Part shown: positions 10,277 to 21,170 of the stretch, piece after piece
How the letters are laid out: each line of letters starts with the position of its first letter
Position numbering within the stretch: position 1 is the stretch's first letter
Assembly: GCA_020744225.1 (NCBI GenBank)
Contig: JAGMWG010000017.1
Span: 434,001-498,000, forward strand
Reading direction: 5' to 3'
Length of the DNA: 64,000 bases
Origin: Paraphoma chrysanthemicola
Lineage: Eukaryota > Ascomycota > Dothideomycetes > Pleosporales > Phaeosphaeriaceae
Made by a program: the position numbers and the translations under genes
Notes under the pieces: model-generated
What the model was told of the DNA's origin: nothing
The model's input: only the letters and a program-made list of their open reading frames with translations
Database searches by the model: none

Positions 10277-10750
10277 ATGGGCTCAAAATCTGACTTGATC
10301 CCACAAGAGAACAAATCGAAATCAAGAGACACCGACATCAATGGAACTACAAATAATACATGCAATACCGAAGAAATGCCACCAATATACTACGACTCCG
10401 AACCCTCTGGCCAGCCACCCGGCTACCCAAACGCTCAGTTCACAACAGCACAGCCACAGTTATCAGATTCGCAACCCAAGCCTCCAAATCGACACCGCGA
10501 CAGCGCACCAGCAAGCACCATCGCAGCAGTCCTCGCTACCGGGTACGATAACCTTGATGCGCAACGACGAGCCGAGCGGAAGAATAAAACGCTGCGTGAA
10601 AGGTGGCGGGGCTTCAAGGAAAGAAACTTTGGGGATGTTGATGTGAGCGAAGACAGGGCGCAGGCAGGGAGTGCGGCGGAGTGGAATGTTATGGGCGGTA
10701 AGGCTGGGGGAGGGCTGGCGAGTCCGTATCGGAGGAAGGGTGGGAAATGA
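10277..10750 (+). CDS. disordered hypothetical protein, 157 aa
   Basis: Single open frame from an ATG. The N-terminal half is low-complexity, rich in Asn, Ser, Pro and Gln, with a PPIYYDSEPSGQPPGYP segment. Residues 95-120 are basic and helical (QRRAERKNKTLRERWRGFKE), and the tail is Gly-rich. No transmembrane segment or signal peptide. The pattern suits a small, mostly unstructured fungal protein with a short conserved helix. No function is inferred. Confidence 0.6.
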   Translation: MGSKSDLIPQENKSKSRDTDINGTTNNTCNTEEMPPIYYDSEPSGQPPGYPNAQFTTAQPQLSDSQPKPPNRHRDSAPASTIAAVLATGYDNLDAQRRAERKNKTLRERWRGFKERNFGDVDVSEDRAQAGSAAEWNVMGGKAGGGLASPYRRKGGK

Positions 10751-11194
10751 GGCATTGGTGGTGGGAGGGAATGCGCGCAGCTGAACAGACTGGTTTGTGA
10801 GATGAGTAGGGTTTAAGATACTACTATGTACCCAATGCATGTTTCCAAATTAACCGCATTTTCAAGATTCATCTTGTTGTCGTGCTAGTGCAAACACTTG
10901 GTCTGTTTATCGAGGTACAAACTAGCGTCAATGCGCAACCTCACGCTTGCCGACCCCGCTGGTTTTCACCCACAGCACGTCCAAATAAGCTGCGGTCTTT
11001 CCATACCGCCATACCTTATTCGCTATTAGTGCGGCTCCCAACCTCGCATCTGGTGAGCCACGACAGCTTCCGGTACTCGCAGCACCACTCTACCCGCGGT
11101 CATCCATCCCTCACCACCCGCTGCGCTTCGTCCCTCTCGCGCCTTTGCGCACATGACGTGACAGCAGCACGTCTGAGGCGCATTTGCTGTTTCG
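10751..11194. other. intergenic between the hypothetical gene and SGF29
   Basis: About 440 bp with no supported gene; holds the SGF29 promoter. Confidence 0.4.
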
Positions 11195-13184
11195 ATGGCT
11201 GCGCGCAGCCGCCCTCGAGGAGGGCAGCTTAAGGACGAATTCGATGAGGAGAGATCCTTGTGGAACCAGATTCGGGCGGATGCAAGACGGATAGATCAAT
11301 TGATGGTAAGCCACCACCCAAGCATACTGGTCAATCTCCACCACGACACCGTCCTCCACACTACGTTGCTGCTGTTGTCCATACCTGTTCTTGCACAAAT
11401 TATCATGGCTGCAACAAATTCTTCGGGATGCGGCTTTTCGCTTTCTTTGATATCAGCTCAGCTCAAGCTGGCACGCTCAGACTGCTATGTTGGTCCCAAA
11501 CCACCGCCTGTACCAAAGTGCATGCGGATTAAAAGATCCTGGAATAGAACGCGTCGTGCGTAAGGAAGATTGGGGTACACCAAAATGACTTGATAGTCTG
11601 GTCAGAGACATTATTGTCGTTCCAGCGTACCATTCGCGGTTTACGCATACCAGGAACCCCTTCGCGCAGCAGCGGACCACTTGCTTGCACTGTGGTCCAG
11701 ATTGACTGACCTTATTCAGAAAGAATCGGATGAAGTACAAGACAAGCTCATACAACTCGAGGCGGATCAGAACGCTCGGAAAGGTTTGCAACTTCTCACC
11801 GGCGAGTCTAGCTCCACAACCTGACATTACCAGCCCGCGGAGACGCCCCATCATCACGAATCGACGCGGAGCTCGAAACTCAACTCCGAGAAAACATCAA
11901 GATCACCAATGAGCTTCAAGATCTCCTCAAACCGGACAACGATGGCAACAACATCCTCCAACAATTAACCCTTCTGTCCGCACTCCGGAATGCGGAAGAC
12001 GCCCCATCATCAGCATCACGCGCCCCGAGCGTTGGCAACAGCAAAGGTCGTGACCGCCAAGGCAAGCGAAAACTCACTGACACTATCGACGACCGCGAGA
12101 GCATTGTAGCAGATAGCCCAGGTGGCCCAAGCCCAAAAGTCGTCATCAGTAGCCAAAAAGACCGACTGGTAGCCAAGAGTGGAGGCAGCAGAGCAGGCTC
12201 CGTGCCTGCAGCGCGAGAAGCGAGCGCGAAGCTGGAAGACGACAAAGACGACTCTGGTAAGGGTAAGAAGAAACGCTCTTCACTCTCTTCTTCTGTCCGA
12301 AAACGCTGAGCACACACCTTGCACGCATCGCATATGCACCTGCATAATCACCATTTCGTTTCTTCGTCCGAGGATATGGCGCTGGAAAACAAGAAGATTA
12401 AGTTATGATACCCCCCGCTTCGACAACGACCGCGGTGAAGAAAGGGTCGGAAGCGTTGTTTTTTCTACTAGATAAGCGCATGTAAAACTTCGCCATAATT
12501 TCATTTGTAATGTGTTGCGCTTCTTCATGTACTCTCCTTCTCTTCCTTCCAACCCTTTCCGCTTCTACTCACCTCCTCTTCCAACCTCCCACTCCAAACT
12601 TCCTGACCAGCCTCGCCACCCAAACTCCTCACTTCAACTTAACTAACCTCATCGATATTCAGACATCTCCAGAACCCGCCTCCTGCCCAGCACCGAAGTC
12701 CTCTACCGGGACCCCAAGAAGCGCGCCAACGCCGAAGGCGAAGGCATCCTCTGCCGTGTCACTACCGTCATCGGCGAAGGCAAGCAACGCCGGTACGAAA
12801 TCATCGACGCGGATCCCGATCCCCCAACGCCGTCGATGCCATATCGCGCAAGCGTGAACCACCTCGTCCCGATTCCTGCACCAAGTAGCAACACTACTTT
12901 GCCTGATTTGGGCAAAGGGAGGAATGTTTTGGCACTGTGAGTTTAGACCCTTTATTCTATCTAATCCCAACAAATGCAAATGTGCTGACGTGCGGTATAG
13001 GTATCCCGGTACAACGACATTCTACAAAGCAGAAGTCGTAGCCGGATGGCGTGTCAGCGACGGCAAAGTGAAAAAGGAAGAAGGCGAAGGCGTGGAGAAT
13101 CTGGTTCGGTTGAGGTTTGAAGGCGAGGACGAGGCGGATCGCGAGATGAGTGTTGAGCGGAGGTATGTTCTGCCTGATAAATAA
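11195..13184 (+). CDS. sgf29: SAGA complex subunit SGF29
   Basis: SGF29 binds H3K4me2/3 through a tandem Tudor domain and recruits the SAGA histone acetyltransferase. Exons 11195-11305, 11720-11783, 11834-12256, 12663-12936 and 13001-13184 keep phase and give 351 aa. The N-terminal part is a coiled coil (LKDEFDEERSLWNQIRADAR and a second helix in exon 2). A disordered Ser/Lys-rich linker follows. The tandem Tudor begins near TEVLYRDPKKRA and contains the signature EGEGILCRVTTVIGEGKQRR, then ASVNHLVPIP and the second Tudor ALYPGTTTFYKAEVVAGW. The match to fungal SGF29 is strong. Introns 1 and 3 are unusually long (414 and 406 nt), so small extra exons in them cannot be excluded; the boundary before residue DISRTRLL is the least certain. 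It converges with the next gene. Confidence 0.85.
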
Positions 13185-13458
13185 GCACTTGGAGGTCAAA
13201 GGTGGCTGTTGCATAGAACGTTGGAAGGGCTGGGGGATTGCGTTAGATGGTGGGGACGGGTGGTTCGGATATGGAGCTGAGGGCGCTACGCACACGTTTT
13301 GAAATTTGTGGTGTTGGGTATTTTGTATTGTTCGAAAGGTATTCATTGCACGCTGAAGTAGAGACAAGCGCAAGTTGTTGTGAAGTATGTTGTGACCCCA
13401 TGATATCTTTCCCAAACGCCGTCGCTATGCAGACCAAAACATGCCGCTGAAAGCCAAC

Positions 13459-14316
13459 TCAAGCCTTATCCTCCTCCTCCCTTTCATCCCACCCGCATAG
13501 GCCCCTCAGTACCCGGTTTTCCTCCTTGAGGCCTCTGATCTCTCTCCTCAGCCCCTCCTCGCTCTCGCCCTGGCTCTTCAACGCTGTGCGCGCGTAGTCT
13601 GCGACTCGCCCCAGCCCAGATTGCCACTCAGCATGTTCAAGCCGCAACTGCATGCTCACACCTCGTTCCTCCTCCAGCAGCTTCTGATAGTGCTTGTGTA
13701 GCGCGAGTATGCTGGATGTTTGGTTGTATGCGTAGGGTCGCAGCTTGTCGAGAAGGAGAGTAAGCGCGTTTTCGTAGTCCGTGAGTAGTGATTGCAGCGC
13801 GGTATTCGAGGCGCTCAGATTTGAGAGGGCGGATTGCGTCGATGTTAGTTGGGACTGAAGGTGTGTGATTTCGGCGTGGCGCATTGATGCTGTAACACAT
13901 GTTAGCTACCATCCAGAGTCCTTCCCTCCCTGCAAATGCATGCCGGGATAATATGACGTACCATCCAGCTCCCCGTTCACCTGTCTGAAGGTCCCGTTTA
14001 CTGGCCCTCCTTCCTCGGCCGCTCTCGCACGCACGGCATTGACGCCATTCACAATGCCCAGCGTCTGCTGCTTGTTCTCCTCTAGAACTTGACTCAGCTG
14101 CTGTACCACCGCCCAAAGATGGTTCATGTCTGTCTGCTGGCCTCCGGATGGCAGGCCATTGACCATGGGTATGCCGTTCTGCTGTGCGCCGTTGCCGTTG
14201 TATTGCGAGCCGGTTTGTGAGGGCGACGGGGAAGGCGGTGGGCGGGGTTGCATGTTTTGCTGCATGTTGGGGTTGTTTGGGTTCGAGTCGGAGGAGAGGA
14301 AGGAGTAGTTGTTCAT
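13459..14316 (-). CDS. coiled-coil protein, 261 aa
   Basis: Two exons, 14316-13962 and 13889-13459, joined across a 72-nt intron (codon G|CA). The N-terminal half is disordered and rich in Asn, Pro, Gln and Gly. From about residue 60 to the end the sequence is mostly helical with heptad-like spacing (LWAVVQQLSQVLEENKQQTL; LQSQLTSTQSALSNLSASNT; EIRGLKEENRVLRGLCGW). No catalytic motif. It looks like a cytoplasmic or nuclear scaffold, but I do not recognise the family. Its start is 437 bp from the divergent HET gene. Confidence 0.7.
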
Positions 14317-14753
14317 GGTTGCGGAGTCAGTGGTGGATGCGCGTGGCGCGTTTCGTGCAGGTGGAGTAGACCGGGGGCGGTTATGCGCAGATGTGGCGCG
14401 GTCGCAAAACGGCGCGCAGCAGATAGTTCTATGTGATTCGCTCTTGATTAGGGAAGATCAAATGAGCTACGTGCTCTACAGTCCGCTGTCCTTCTGCCGC
14501 AGGTTAAGGTAGTGAAGGTCGACCTGTCCAATCCAGGGTCTCTGGAGGTTTGGCCCAATCAAGACTAGTCTCTTGGCATCTTCAATCCACTCAGCTGCCC
14601 AGATGTTTACCTTCACCAGCTGTCATTCAATAAATTGTACGTTCCGTAGCACCAGAACTATCCTCGACGTCTAGTAATCTGTATCGGAACGAGGAGAAAC
14701 CCTTTCCGCAGTCTCTTTCCAGATTGGTGGTGTGCGCGACTAAACCGATACAC
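14317..14753. other. divergent promoter region
   Basis: Shared upstream region of the coiled-coil gene (minus) and the HET gene (plus). No motif singled out. Confidence 0.4.
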
Positions 14754-16779
14754 ATGACAGACTTGTGTGAACGCTGTTTGGGGCTGCCATGGAAGCTCAT
14801 ATCCGAGAATGATTTAGTTCACTCACCCGTATCCCTAGGGATGCTCCACGAAACAGCAGAAACCCTAGCAACCGCTAATTGTAGGCTATGCCGACTTCTG
14901 GGCAAGACAATGCTGACGCATCGCGCGCCCTGCCCTCCTACAACAATGCTGCTTTACGGAAGAGAGAGAATCAGGCTTAAGCACTACGGGCAAAGGCTAG
15001 ACGATCATAGCGACCAAGCACTCATTGTTTCATGCGAGCTTGCTGACCTCGAGGTTGCTTTGCTTGCGCAGCAAGTGCCTCAGCGCTCCAATCTCGAGAC
15101 CGCGCAAAGATGGATTGAGAACTGCAAAACCACTCACGCAAAATGCTTATCGACGTCTCAAGATGCCCTGAAGCATTTAAGAGTGATTGATTGCGTCGAG
15201 AAACGAATCATCACTGCTCCGCAGGGCTGCTCTTTTGTGGCGCTCTCCTACGTCTGGGGCAAACCTTCGGAATCTGTAGCTACAACAGCAAACACATTAC
15301 CTAAAGATCTACCGAAAACAATAGAAGACAGCGTGGAAGTTGTTTCGCGGTTAGGATACCGTTTTCTCTGGGTCGACCGTTATGTATGACATGGAAGTCC
15401 ACTGATGTACCACGGCTGACATAAAAGTGCATCGACCAAAGTAATGCTTCTGACACAAGGCATCAAATCAATCAGATGGGTGCAATATACTCGGCCGCGG
15501 AGGTCACCATCATCGCAGCAGCCGGCATGGATCCCTCCTCAGGTCTCGCTGGTATCAGCCGTGATCGCAAGGAATTCGGCACCATCGAATCCGTCAGCGG
15601 GCTTCACCTAGCTCTTTTCCCTGTTCCAATTGCTTACCATATACACCAAACCTTATGGGCATCCCGCGCGTGGAGTAAGTGTGATCGTACTCATAAGTAG
15701 TCAACCATTCGCTAACATGGACATTCTGTGGTTCAGCATTTCAAGAAGCGTTCCTCTCGAAGCGTCGATTGTACTTCACAGATCGCATGATGGCTTTCAT
15801 TTGCGACTGCGGCTTTGAAAGCGAAAACACAAAGGCTGAGCGGGGGTGGGAGCCGAAGCTGGGTCCGCTTCAACATTTGCTTCCCCACGGCGGTGGTTCG
15901 TTTGAAGTAGCCCAGGGCATACTCACCGCATACAGCACCCGCACACTCAGTCACGACTATGACGCACTCAACGCCATCAGCGGTGCGCTGAATACATTAG
16001 CCTCAAAGGACAGGCCTACCCACCACATATGGGGTCTTCCGTGCGCTCTGTCACGCTTCGTCTACGGAACGCATAATTTCACCATGAAAGGTTGGGAAAA
16101 ACCCGACGAGACAGTGATCGCGTTGCACTGGTATCAGCACACGCCTTGCTCCCGCCGATCCGGCTTCTCAAGCTGGTCTACACTAGGATGGACGGGTGAA
16201 GTGCGTTTTCACGCAGACCATCAACCCACCGTGCCTTCGGAAAGCATGATCAAAGTCAAGCAAGATGGTACTTGGCACCCGCTCCACGAACTCATCGCCG
16301 GGACGTCCGGGTCGCTTAACCAAGCCGCAGGGCAAATCACCCCGTCTATTGAAGTGACCGCGCTCACCGTTCCTTTTGTGCTCGTGAGAAAAGCCGCACG
16401 CCTAGATGGACATAACATCCAAGAACAGCGGGACCAATGGCACGTACGAATCCCGCTCGATAAAGACATCTTCGTGGAAGCGGTACCGTATTGGGATATT
16501 CCAGACTCGCAGATTGAAACCATTACGCCAGGTTTCTGCACAATCATGAACTGCCGCCGCGACGACACTGGCGAGATTCCCGTCATGGATGTATCGTTCC
16601 TGATCTTGCACCAGTGCGGGGATCGTTTCGAGCGCATTGGATACTTTGCCATCGCATTGTCTGTCACTGCGGGTCGTTTCTATCAGCGCGTACGTTCTGA
16701 CGGGTCGGGAGCGGACGAGAGTAAGCAGCAGATGATGGCTGCGTCGGTTGCTCAGAAGCGGACTTTTCTGTTTGGGTGA
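14754..16779 (+). CDS. HET-domain protein (heterokaryon incompatibility type)
   Basis: Three exons, 14754-15383, 15428-15674 and 15737-16779, keep phase and give 639 aa. The frame is open above 14754 but has no ATG. The N-terminus has a Cys pair region (LCERC; CRLCRLLG). The HET domain (about residues 160-310) shows FVALSYVWG at 161-169, FLWVDRYCIDQ (intron 1 falls between Tyr and Cys), the IYSAAEVTIIAAAG block and SRAWTFQEAFLSKRRLYFT across intron 2. The C-terminal 300 residues are variable and without a recognised domain. HET proteins act in allorecognition and can trigger cell death when partnered, but many are orphans; a specific role is not inferred. The gene looks intact. Confidence 0.85.
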
Positions 16780-17060
16780 TGCTGATACTGATATGCACAC
16801 ATTGAATGCAATACATCATGCCCAGATTTTGCCCATCAGTCTTTACTTAGACAGATTCCTTCAAGGATCACTGGGAAATTGAGGTCGTGGTGTGTCTGCA
16901 CCTTCTTGTGAAGAGGGAAGGGCGATGGATAACGCATTGAAAGTTGCGGGTCTCTAAGCTGAGCATCATCTATACACACATGCAATCATTTCCCAATCCT
17001 ATTGCAACGCTTCGATTCACCTTCTTCTGAACACCCTCACCTAAAGAATAACAAACGTCT

Positions 17061-17729
17061 TTACTCCTTCTTCGCCCCATCGCCGCCCGGCGCCTTCATC
17101 TGCGTCATTTTCAACAACTTCACAAGCTCGCGTTTTCTTTCCTCATTCCTACGCTGTTGTTGCTCCTGCTTCTTGTTCTCCGCTTCATCCGCTGCGTCAT
17201 ACGGATCATCCAGTCCATAGCATTCACACACCGCGTCTGAGCCGGTAATCGACTTGCCACACTGGCGGCATTGGCGATGCTGATCGATAGGCGTGTTACA
17301 GTTGGAATCGGGGCGTTGACGTAGCGCTGCGGTCCGGTTGAACTGCTCTACATGGTCCAAATATTGTTTCATCATACGCTCGTTGTCTGCCTCAAGTATC
17401 TCGATCAATCTTGCAGAGGCAGAGGTGCCCGGAGCCAGAGTTCGTGCTGCTTGGATGGTGTCCATGTTTAATTGAATTGTGCTTCTGGGGTCAAAATCCG
17501 TGAAGAGGTTTGGCTCAGCGCGAGCATCGTTGGGTGGCGATTGAGTTGCTCGACTTCCCTTGGGTGTGGAAGGGAGACCGGGCCCCCGTGCTGGCTTCCG
17601 GTGTCCTTGAGCCAGCTGACTTCTGCTTGCTCTGCTCGGTAGGGCCGGGATTAGAGATTGGCAATGTCCTCGTGCTTGATTTGGTTGTCGTTGAGGAGAC
17701 TGGCCTGTGTTTACTGGAAGAGTCGACAT
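17061..17729 (-). CDS. hypothetical protein with Cys-pair motif and charged C-terminus
   Basis: ATG-started frame of 222 aa. The first 70 residues are disordered. A helical section (LFTDFDPRSTIQLNMDTIQA...ILEADNERMMKQYLDHVEQF) precedes a small Cys cluster, CRQCGKSITGSDAVCECYG, which could bind zinc. The end is a Lys/Glu/Gln-rich helix. This frame may be the 3' part of the upstream repeat-protein gene: that gene's sequence passes through two other frames before this one. No clean intron explains the change near 17600, where a GGGGGCCC run lies. It may therefore be an independent short gene or the tail of a broken one. Confidence 0.5.
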   Translation of the reverse strand: MSTLPVNTGQSPQRQPNQARGHCQSLIPALPSRASRSQLAQGHRKPARGPGLPSTPKGSRATQSPPNDARAEPNLFTDFDPRSTIQLNMDTIQAARTLAPGTSASARLIEILEADNERMMKQYLDHVEQFNRTAALRQRPDSNCNTPIDQHRQCRQCGKSITGSDAVCECYGLDDPYDAADEAENKKQEQQQRRNEERKRELVKLLKMTQMKAPGGDGAKKE

Positions 17730-18074
17730 CTGCCGGTAGCCTTGTACTTGCTGTTGTTATTGTTGCTGTTGATGATGTCGTCGCTGAGAATGGTGAAGTA
17801 GTAGCTGGCGGTGCCTGGGCTTGCGATCGCATGGCAGAGGTGCTGTGCCCTCGGGCGTTTGCATGATTTGGTGGGTCCATCTTGGAGGCTCCGATCCCGC
17901 CACCCCTCAGCCGAGGGTCAAGAATCCATCGCTTTGTTCTGCCTATGCTTCTTATCCAGGCAGCGCGCAATCCTTTCGATACATCAGCAGGCGTCACAAT
18001 TCCTTGGACAGTTTCATCAGCGAGACGTTGGAAGTCGTTTTGTTCGGCACCTCGAGTCTCTCTGTCAGTGTTGA

Positions 18075-18545
18075 CGCCTTTCTGCGCACTATCTTCCGAG
18101 ACGACGGCGGGCTCCGCGGGTTTGACGTTGTGAGGGTTTTCGTCTGCACCAACTTCGTGGATCTGTGATGCCGCCATCCTGCGCAGTATCTTCCGAGACG
18201 ATGGCGGTCTTCGCAAGTTTGACATGGCGAGGGTTCTTGTCCGAAGCAGCATCGTTCTCAGCGACGCCAGCATTCTGGGTAAGACTTTCCACGACGACGG
18301 AGGGCTCCGGGAATCTTGCGCGGCGAGCACTTCGGTCCACACCAGCTTCAGTGACGCCGCCATTCTGCGTAGGATCTTCCCAGACGGAGGCAGGCTTTGT
18401 GGATTTAACACGGCGAGTCCTTCGGTCCACACCAGCGTCCTTGTCAGTGCCGCTACCATTCTGCGCAGGATGTTCCGAGGCGACGATGGGCTCAGCAAAT
18501 CTTACACGGAGAGTCCTTCGGCCAAGGCCAGCATCACGTTTGACT
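18075..18545 (-). repeat. five imperfect tandem repeats of about 95 bp
   Basis: On the plus strand the core resembling TATCTTCCGAGACGATGGCG recurs at about 18091, 18187, 18280, 18372 and 18468, a spacing of 92-97 bp. The copies are diverged but plainly related and encode the peptide repeats of the overlapping minus-strand gene. Confidence 0.7.
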
Positions 18546-18925
18546 CTACGCAGAGCAGACTCCTTCGATTCACCCGATCGCGATGCAGCGTATTGCTTCC
18601 ATCTCGTAGTCGACCCGACAACGCCGGGACCTTTGCCTGAGAGGGGCTCAACCTTGACACTCGCTGACACGGATTTGAAAAGACCTGGGAATCGGGTAAA
18701 AGGGTTGACGAAAGCACCTGAGTCGAGGACCGGATTCATTGGGGGATATGACCAGCGTCTGGACCAATTGTACGTCGGATCATCCTGGGTTGCTACTCTT
18801 TGCTCAAAGGCTGCTTCTGAAGAGAAATGGCACCTTGATAGTTTACTGATTTGAAACTCGGACACATGGTGTTTGTGACGCGTGTGTTTTCTAGCTGTGT
18901 CGCGTTGTTGCAATGAGGGAGGCAT
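18089..18925 (-). CDS. repeat-containing protein, frame broken near its 3' end
   Basis: From the ATG at 18925 the frame runs 278 aa to a stop at 18089. The N-terminal 100 residues are unique (PTYNWSRRWSYPPMNPVLDS...). The rest consists of imperfect repeats of about 31 aa: a basic stretch like RRTRRVKSTKP followed by VWEDPTQNGGVT. After the fourth repeat the frame is lost because a 7-nt sequence (18157-18163) is present that the sister repeats lack. Beyond it the repeat pattern (NVKPAEPAVVSEDSAQKGV) continues in another frame to about 17740. I infer a damaged gene, or one with an unusual short intron that I could not find. Family and function unknown. Confidence 0.5.
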   Translation of the reverse strand: MPPSLQQRDTARKHTRHKHHVSEFQISKLSRCHFSSEAAFEQRVATQDDPTYNWSRRWSYPPMNPVLDSGAFVNPFTRFPGLFKSVSASVKVEPLSGKGPGVVGSTTRWKQYAASRSGESKESALRRVKRDAGLGRRTLRVRFAEPIVASEHPAQNGSGTDKDAGVDRRTRRVKSTKPASVWEDPTQNGGVTEAGVDRSARRARFPEPSVVVESLTQNAGVAENDAASDKNPRHVKLAKTAIVSEDTAQDGGITDPRSWCRRKPSQRQTRGARRRLGR

Positions 18926-19154
18926 TGCTGTGATAAACGATAGTAAAAGATACTGGCGGGCGTGGCGACGATGATGATGCTTAGAGGCGTTCAAGCCCTA
19001 ACGTCTGTCAGCAATGAATGTGTGTTGTGCAGACCTGTGGAAGATCGAAACGGAAGTCATCCATAGCAGTGCTAGAAGGCATGATCTCCATGCCTACCAT
19101 AACGCGCTGGCTCTTGCTCTCTCGCGGGCGTTCGATGCTGCCAATCACGTGTCT

Positions 19155-19965
19155 TCACCAATTTGCAAGCACGCCCTCGACCTTTTTCTTGCATTCATTC
19201 TGCAAATCCTCCATGTCCACGTCATCGTCGTCGTCGGCTGAAGCCGGGACTTGCACGTCGCCAAACTTCTCTTCCACCCTGCCTGCAACACGTATAGCCA
19301 GAGTCCTTGTCTTCGCGAGCTCTGGTGCGAGCGGCGAGTCCTTCCATACCAGGTTCGGCTGTATGTTCTCTTTTGGCTTGCGATACGGTTCAAGCAGCGA
19401 GAGCAGCGTGCGATATGTGTTGAGTTTGTTTTGAAGCGTCTGGCGGCGGGCGGAGAGGTCTTGGAGACGGGATACGGAAGCGAGGTAGTCGTCTTGGGTC
19501 ACATCGCTGTCTCGCGACGATGTGGGGTCGGCGGAGGTGTCCCACAGCCTTGGTAGCTTTGTGATGTTTTCTTCTTGCGTGAGGTCATCGTTCTGGTATA
19601 TGGTGTTTGCGTCTTCTGTAACATCGGTCGAGGCATCGATCTCGTCGTCAATCTCTTGAGCACCGGATTCCCAGTACATTTTGTCAACCTGCTCGACGAC
19701 ATGCTCAATCATCTGCCGACTGTAGACTTTGCGCGAGTGCTGCTTGAGGTCGCGATTGACTGGTTCAATGTCAGCGCACTGTTCTGGAGGGGAATCGTGT
19801 GTACACACCTTTGTCTAGTACACCCTTCAGCACACTGAGCTCAATGCCTCCATCTTGTGCTATTGTTCGCAATCGTTCTGAAGGTGGAATACCGCGGGAC
19901 AGAAGCTGTTTCCGCGACTGCAGGAACAATTGCTTCTGCTCTACTACGGTGGCCTGCTTCGACAT
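19155..19965 (-). CDS. fta4: kinetochore protein Fta4 (Sim4/CCAN subunit)
   Basis: Fta4 is a subunit of the Sim4/CCAN complex at the inner kinetochore. Exons 19965-19809 and 19759-19155 join in frame through a 49-nt intron to give 253 aa; the ATG at 19965 (MSKQATVVEQKQLFLQSRKQ) is preferred. The N-terminal helical part (LSRGIPPSERLRTIAQDGGI; LDKVNRDLKQHSRKVYSRQM) is followed by an acidic linker and a long coiled coil (RLQDLSARRQTLQNKLNTYR). A C-terminal block NIQPNLVWKD...LAKTRTLAIRVAGRV is typical of fungal Fta4. An acidic DDDDDVDMED tail follows. Assignment rests on motif recall and is moderately strong. Confidence 0.75.
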
Positions 19966-20303
19966 GTTGTATGACGCGTGTTTCGACGGTTGCGCAGTTC
20001 GCACAAAGTTGTGGTGGAGCTCGCAATGCTCTGGTGGACGTTATGCGGGGTGCTAGCGCGTCTCGCTTGCGACGCGTGAATCCGTGACTTGCATTTCACC
20101 CCGGCCCCCGAGGCTGGACGGATCATCAACCTATCTCTGAACAAGTGCATATACCATCAATAAGAGTGCCAATTCGTGCGAAGAGAGATTTTGTCAACGA
20201 TAAGTAGCGAATAATTGAAGTCTATGGGATATCTAAAAGCTAATACAAATACTAATCCGCGACACCTCCAACTTATTACCCTCTCCCGGTCTCTGAAGCA
20301 CAC

Positions 20304-21116
20304 TTACTCTCCAGCATTATGTCTCTCCGCAGCCCTCTGCCTCTTCTTCTTCAACACCACGATGAGCGTCAAACACGCCACAACACCATCCAACTCCTTC
20401 TCATCCACGACAAAAGTCCCGCCCGTCACAACTCCACCCCACCATTTCTGCGCATACTTGCCCACTTCAATCTTCTTCTGCGTCTCTCCACTCCCCGTCA
20501 CACGATACAGCGTCATGTTGGTCGAGTGCCACAGGCTATCCATCTCCCAGAAGAAAGGCTGCGAGTTCACCGTGAACGACTCTGTACGCAGACCCCATCT
20601 CTTGTTGCGAAGGCTGATGCGATGCGCCGAGTGTGTTGAGTCGTCAGGGAATGTGAGCGTTGCTTCGCCAACTGATGTCCAGTGATGCGACCAGTGTGCG
20701 ATGTGCTTGTTCTGGTCATCGGTGATGTCGTACTTGAGGCCTAGCCAGTTGGTGCGGTGGCAGTTGATTGCTGGTGTGAAAGAGTGGTCTTTGAGCGCCT
20801 TCTTGACTTGTGTCTTGTAATCATTGGACATGCCGGTGTATGGAACGTCCATGTCTTTGGTCAAGTCTAGCACAGTGATGTTCTTGGTGAGCAGGCCGTG
20901 TGGTGTGATCCAGTATACGGCAGTAGGACTGAAGGAGCCGGACTCGAGGGGCAGCTTGGATGATTCCACGTCATGCGGTGTTTTCAGCCATGGATCGTCC
21001 TCTTGTGAGGTCATGCTCGTACTTGTGTGCGACTTGGAGATTGCACGGTGCCTGATTGTAGTCATATCTTTTTGGGCGGTCGGACCCATATCTTGGAGCG
21101 CGATTGCTGTTGACAT
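20304..21116 (-). CDS. hypothetical protein, 270 aa, possibly tubby/LURP-one-like
   Basis: Uninterrupted frame; ATG at 21116 has a good context (CAACATGTC), and another in-frame start lies at 21170. The N-terminal 40 residues are disordered. The core has regular beta-strand alternation (RISLRNKRWGLRTESFTVNS, PFFWEMDSLWHSTNMTLYRV, KIEVGKYAQKWWGGVVTGGT), as in proteins with a tubby or LURP-one-like barrel. This fold guess is weak. A hydrophobic patch with basic residues (VACLTLIVVLKKKRQR) closes the protein and may attach it to a membrane. Confidence 0.65.
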   Translation of the reverse strand: MSTAIALQDMGPTAQKDMTTIRHRAISKSHTSTSMTSQEDDPWLKTPHDVESSKLPLESGSFSPTAVYWITPHGLLTKNITVLDLTKDMDVPYTGMSNDYKTQVKKALKDHSFTPAINCHRTNWLGLKYDITDDQNKHIAHWSHHWTSVGEATLTFPDDSTHSAHRISLRNKRWGLRTESFTVNSQPFFWEMDSLWHSTNMTLYRVTGSGETQKKIEVGKYAQKWWGGVVTGGTFVVDEKELDGVVACLTLIVVLKKKRQRAAERHNAGE

Positions 21117-21170
21117 GTTGATTGATGTTGTGTAAGGGTGTAGTCCTTTTTTTGTCTTCGTTGGATGCAC

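Noticed and set aside
11195..11563. A 122-aa gene reading through SGF29 intron 1
   Set aside because: The first 37 codons are SGF29 exon 1 and the donor GTAAGC is strong; the remainder loses protein-like character.
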